Shown here piece by piece: positions 62,801-64,000 of a stretch of DNA of 64,000 bases. The stretch is from positions 62,001 to 126,000 of the forward strand of contig NZ_JACNMS010000004.1 in NCBI RefSeq assembly GCF_020595125.1. The letters run 5' to 3'. Each line of letters begins with the position of its first letter. The stretch's first letter is position 1. The position numbers and the translations under genes are program-made. Below the pieces are notes generated by a model. It did not search any database. It was not told where the DNA came from and saw only the letters and a list, made by a program, of their open reading frames with translations. The stretch is from Jeotgalibacillus aurantiacus. Its GTDB lineage: Bacteria > Bacillota > Bacilli > Bacillales > Jeotgalibacillaceae.

Positions 62801-63161
62801 CAGAAAACATTCAGCAGTTTTGCAAAAAGGTCAGCTCCTCGTAGTGAAAGGAAAGGTCGAAGATCGCGATGGCAAACCGCAGCTGATTTTACAGCAGGCA
62901 CTTCCTGCCGATCAGTTTAAGGAGATCGCAGAGCAGAAGACCGTTTTTCTGCGAATTCCTGCCGGTGCTGACCGTGAGCAGATCAAGCTTGAAATTCTTG
63001 CACTCAGCAGAAGATATAAAGGAAATCAGAAAGCTGTCATATTTGAAGAAGAAACAGGGGAAAAAACAATTCTTCATGGCAAAAATGGAATAAGCGCGGA
63101 CGAAGAAAGTATAGCTGAGTTTAAAAAGTTACTCGGCAGCCGCCATGTTGTCATTCAATGA
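59850..63161 (+). CDS. dnaE: DNA polymerase III alpha subunit DnaE
   Basis: A 1103-aa C-family polymerase, in Firmicutes the enzyme extending primers on the lagging strand before PolC. It has a PHP domain (1-~220), a polymerase palm with TGPGRGSAAGSLVAY and the catalytic LPDIDIDFPDHRRDEV, fingers with SKKKKEDLDRERSRF and GFNRSHAVAYSIIAY, an HhH region, and a C-terminal OB fold (MVTVGVLVSSVRVIRTKKGE). The N-terminus is MSFIHLQVLSSYSLL; related proteins have HLQVHS, so one PHP metal-site histidine is replaced by leucine. The start is TTG with AAAGAGGTGAGG upstream. Confidence 0.96.
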   Translation: MSFIHLQVLSSYSLLSSTIRIPDLIERVKEQKMSSVALTDHNAMYGMVPFYKACKAEGIKPIAGLTADIHTEDDQTFPLVLLAENQQGFRNLIKISSAIQTASEKGLPIKWLKSYHRGLIALTPGEQGEIEHDLEAGDLERAMEKAALYKEIFGADNFFLSLQAQSSAETKMKMAEIAEKAGVSLAAAAEARCLSGQENTSLEALFALRDGLLLDDVSIRSDFTLRSADQAVRELGDYPEALEQTLKIAERCHFEIDLEGSHLPVYPLPDDVPSGEVLSHLCKTGLEKRVPGFSDIYLKRLEYELQTIERMGFNDYFLIVWDFMKFARENDILTGPGRGSAAGSLVAYTLYITHVDPIEHGLLFERFLNPERVTLPDIDIDFPDHRRDEVILYTAEKYGIKHVAQIVTFGTLSAKAAARDTARVFGMSTGEMEVISRSIPSRLGIRLEQAFAESEQLQRFVNQSERYRKWFETAKNLEGLPRHTSTHAAGVIISGLPLADIVPLQKGTDYAHLTQWPMGVLEEIGLLKMDFLGLRNLTILERVIQSVKKSKPGFALDRIPFDDQKTFELLGKGWASGVFQFETEAMQKVLTALKPTEFEDLVAVNALNRPGPMEFIPQYIRRKYRQEKTVYLHEDLIPILKPTFGIIVYQEQIMRIAAVFAGFSLGQADMLRRAVSKKKKEDLDRERSRFVNGAVKKGYTAEVAHELYDLIVRFADYGFNRSHAVAYSIIAYHLAYLKANYPAEFMAALMTSSTGNEDKLAVYIRESRRLSISIQQPSVNQSMRYFKCTGNSILFSLTAIKGISSAAAAEIIETRREKPFIDLFDFCARMPAKWINRKFLESLVLSGAFDEFKKDRSVLLATIDVAVEHSSLIRSDGDSLFEDLDIRPKHIQASPMPAIEKLAFEKEVLGIYLSAHPLSAYKDDLKKINATAISELKAGQKMVTVGVLVSSVRVIRTKKGENMCFASLGDETGEIDSVAFPETFRKHSAVLQKGQLLVVKGKVEDRDGKPQLILQQALPADQFKEIAEQKTVFLRIPAGADREQIKLEILALSRRYKGNQKAVIFEEETGEKTILHGKNGISADEESIAEFKKLLGSRHVVIQ

Positions 63162-63240
63162 ATTGCATTACGTTCTCTATATTTGATATAGTTAGATAGA
63201 GTTTTATGTGGTCTGACCAATTGTAAAATACAGGGCAGAT

Positions 63241-63258
63241 AAACGATTAATCGTTTTT
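63241..63258 (+). terminator. Small hairpin after dnaE, possible terminator
   Basis: AAACGAT-TA-ATCGTTT is a perfect short palindrome followed by TT. It is weak, 80 bp after the dnaE stop. Confidence 0.35.
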
Positions 63259-63361
63259 ATCATCATTATTATTCTTTGTTAAAGCCATTGCTGCTGGTCT
63301 CTATATGATCTACATTCAGCACAATTCCATTTAGCACAGCAAAATTTAGGAGTGAAAACCG

Positions 63362-64000
63362 TTGTCTTTAAGAGATGAAGCACTGCATATGCACAGAATT
63401 AACCAGGGAAAACTGGAATCAAAATCTAAAGTACTCGTACGGAATGCCGAAGAATTAAGTCTGGCTTATTCACCGGGGGTAGCAGAGCCCTGCAAAGAAA
63501 TTTATGACAAGCCTGAAACAGTTTACGATTATACGATGAAGGGCAATATGGTAGCCGTTGTTTCTGATGGTACAGCTGTGCTTGGCCTTGGAAACATTGG
63601 CCCTGAAGCTTCTCTTCCTGTAATGGAGGGGAAAGCGGTTTTATTTAAAAGTTTTGCAGGTGTTGATGCATTTCCAATCTGCCTGAATACGACAGAGATT
63701 GATAAAATCGTTGAAACGGTCAAATTGATGGAGCCTACGTTCGGGGGAGTAAACCTGGAGGATATTGCAGCACCACGCTGCTTTGAAATCGAGGAGCGCC
63801 TGAAAAAAGAAACGAATATCCCGATTTTTCATGATGATCAGCACGGAACAGCGATTGTGACTGTTGCCGGTCTTGTCAATGCACTGAAAATTACAGGAAG
63901 AGATTTTTCTTCGATCAAGGTCGTAATGAACGGAGCAGGTGCAGCGGGTATTGCCATTATTAAACTTTTATACAGTTACGGTGTTCGAGATATTATCATG
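63362..64000 (+). CDS. ytsJ: NAD(P)-dependent malic enzyme, N-terminal part (runs off window end)
   Basis: The frame is open from a TTG at 63362 to the window end (213 codons). It starts MSLRDEALHMHRINQGKLES, nearly the B. subtilis YtsJ start. YSPGVAEPCKEIY, GNMVAVVSDGTAVLGLGNIG, MEGKAVLFKSFAGVDAFP and FHDDQHGTAIV are the malate, metal and catalytic lysine regions. VVMNGAGAAGIAIIKLL begins the NAD(P) Rossmann fold. It decarboxylates malate to pyruvate; the B. subtilis enzyme is the NADP-preferring main malic enzyme. AGGAGTG precedes the TTG. The C-terminal half lies outside the window. Confidence 0.95.
   Translation, partial: MSLRDEALHMHRINQGKLESKSKVLVRNAEELSLAYSPGVAEPCKEIYDKPETVYDYTMKGNMVAVVSDGTAVLGLGNIGPEASLPVMEGKAVLFKSFAGVDAFPICLNTTEIDKIVETVKLMEPTFGGVNLEDIAAPRCFEIEERLKKETNIPIFHDDQHGTAIVTVAGLVNALKITGRDFSSIKVVMNGAGAAGIAIIKLLYSYGVRDIIM

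Overview
This 64 kb window is core chromosome of a low-to-mid GC, endospore-forming, motile member of the Bacillales. The gene order follows the Bacillus subtilis sftA-murC-ytxGHJ-aroA-ccpA-motPS-acuCBA-acsA-tyrS-rpsD-ytrP-ytsP-refZ-hisJ-ezrA-nifZ-thiI-sspA ... sppA-yteJ-ytfIJ-tpx-ytxK-ackA-argGH-ytkL-ytoI-ytpI-nrnA-dnaE-ytsJ block. An alpha/beta SASP gene, a GerW-type YtfJ and a RefZ homologue point to sporulation. A Planococcaceae/Jeotgalibacillus-like organism is my guess, but nothing in the window proves the genus. I saw no tRNA, rRNA, phage, CRISPR or transposase gene.

Layout. 1-4.3 kb: SftA DNA translocase (5' truncated by the window edge), MurC and a SigB-type stress operon ytxGHJ. 4.3-6.5 kb: an FtsA/PilM-like actin-fold protein with a long beta-rich tail. 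6.5-10.6 kb: DAHP synthase, CcpA and a MotPS stator pair. 10.7-15 kb: acuABC divergent from acsA, sharing a cre site. 15-19.8 kb: a class A PBP, then a tyrosine T-box and tyrS. 20-24 kb: DUF4317, a yoaS-yozG-yoaT module and an APH-like kinase. 24-32.7 kb: rpsD with its leader, a GAF-GGDEF protein, methionine gamma-lyase with a perfect cre, fRMsr, RefZ, HisJ and EzrA. 32.8-39.7 kb: BrnQ, cysteine desulfurase-ThiI, SASP, amidohydrolase and RarD. 40-47 kb: NadK2, SppA, YteJ, YtfI, YtfJ, Tpx, YtxK and AckA. 47-57 kb: EcsC, ArgGH, UspA, an NCS1 permease, Ald, an M24 peptidase and YtkL. 57-64 kb: YtoI, YtpI, NrnA, DnaE and the start of malic enzyme.

Regulatory theme. Carbon-overflow metabolism is tied together by CcpA: ccpA itself, cre-type sites at acuA/acsA, ackA and the methionine gamma-lyase gene, and the AcuA/AcuC acetylation switch acting on AcsA (target lysine at position 549). 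ArgR-like boxes precede argG, a T-box precedes tyrS, and an autoregulatory-type leader precedes rpsD.

The most unusual signal is a dispersed intergenic palindromic repeat of about 111-115 bp, with full, deleted, interrupted and decayed copies. It always lies 3' of genes. The interior is conserved, while the 15-bp outer arms differ from copy to copy yet stay complementary to each other. An inner hairpin varies in the same compensatory way. One copy carries a second nested palindromic element, and one sits between two copies of the ackA terminator. A separate 21-bp, six-unit tandem repeat lies between ald and the peptidase gene.
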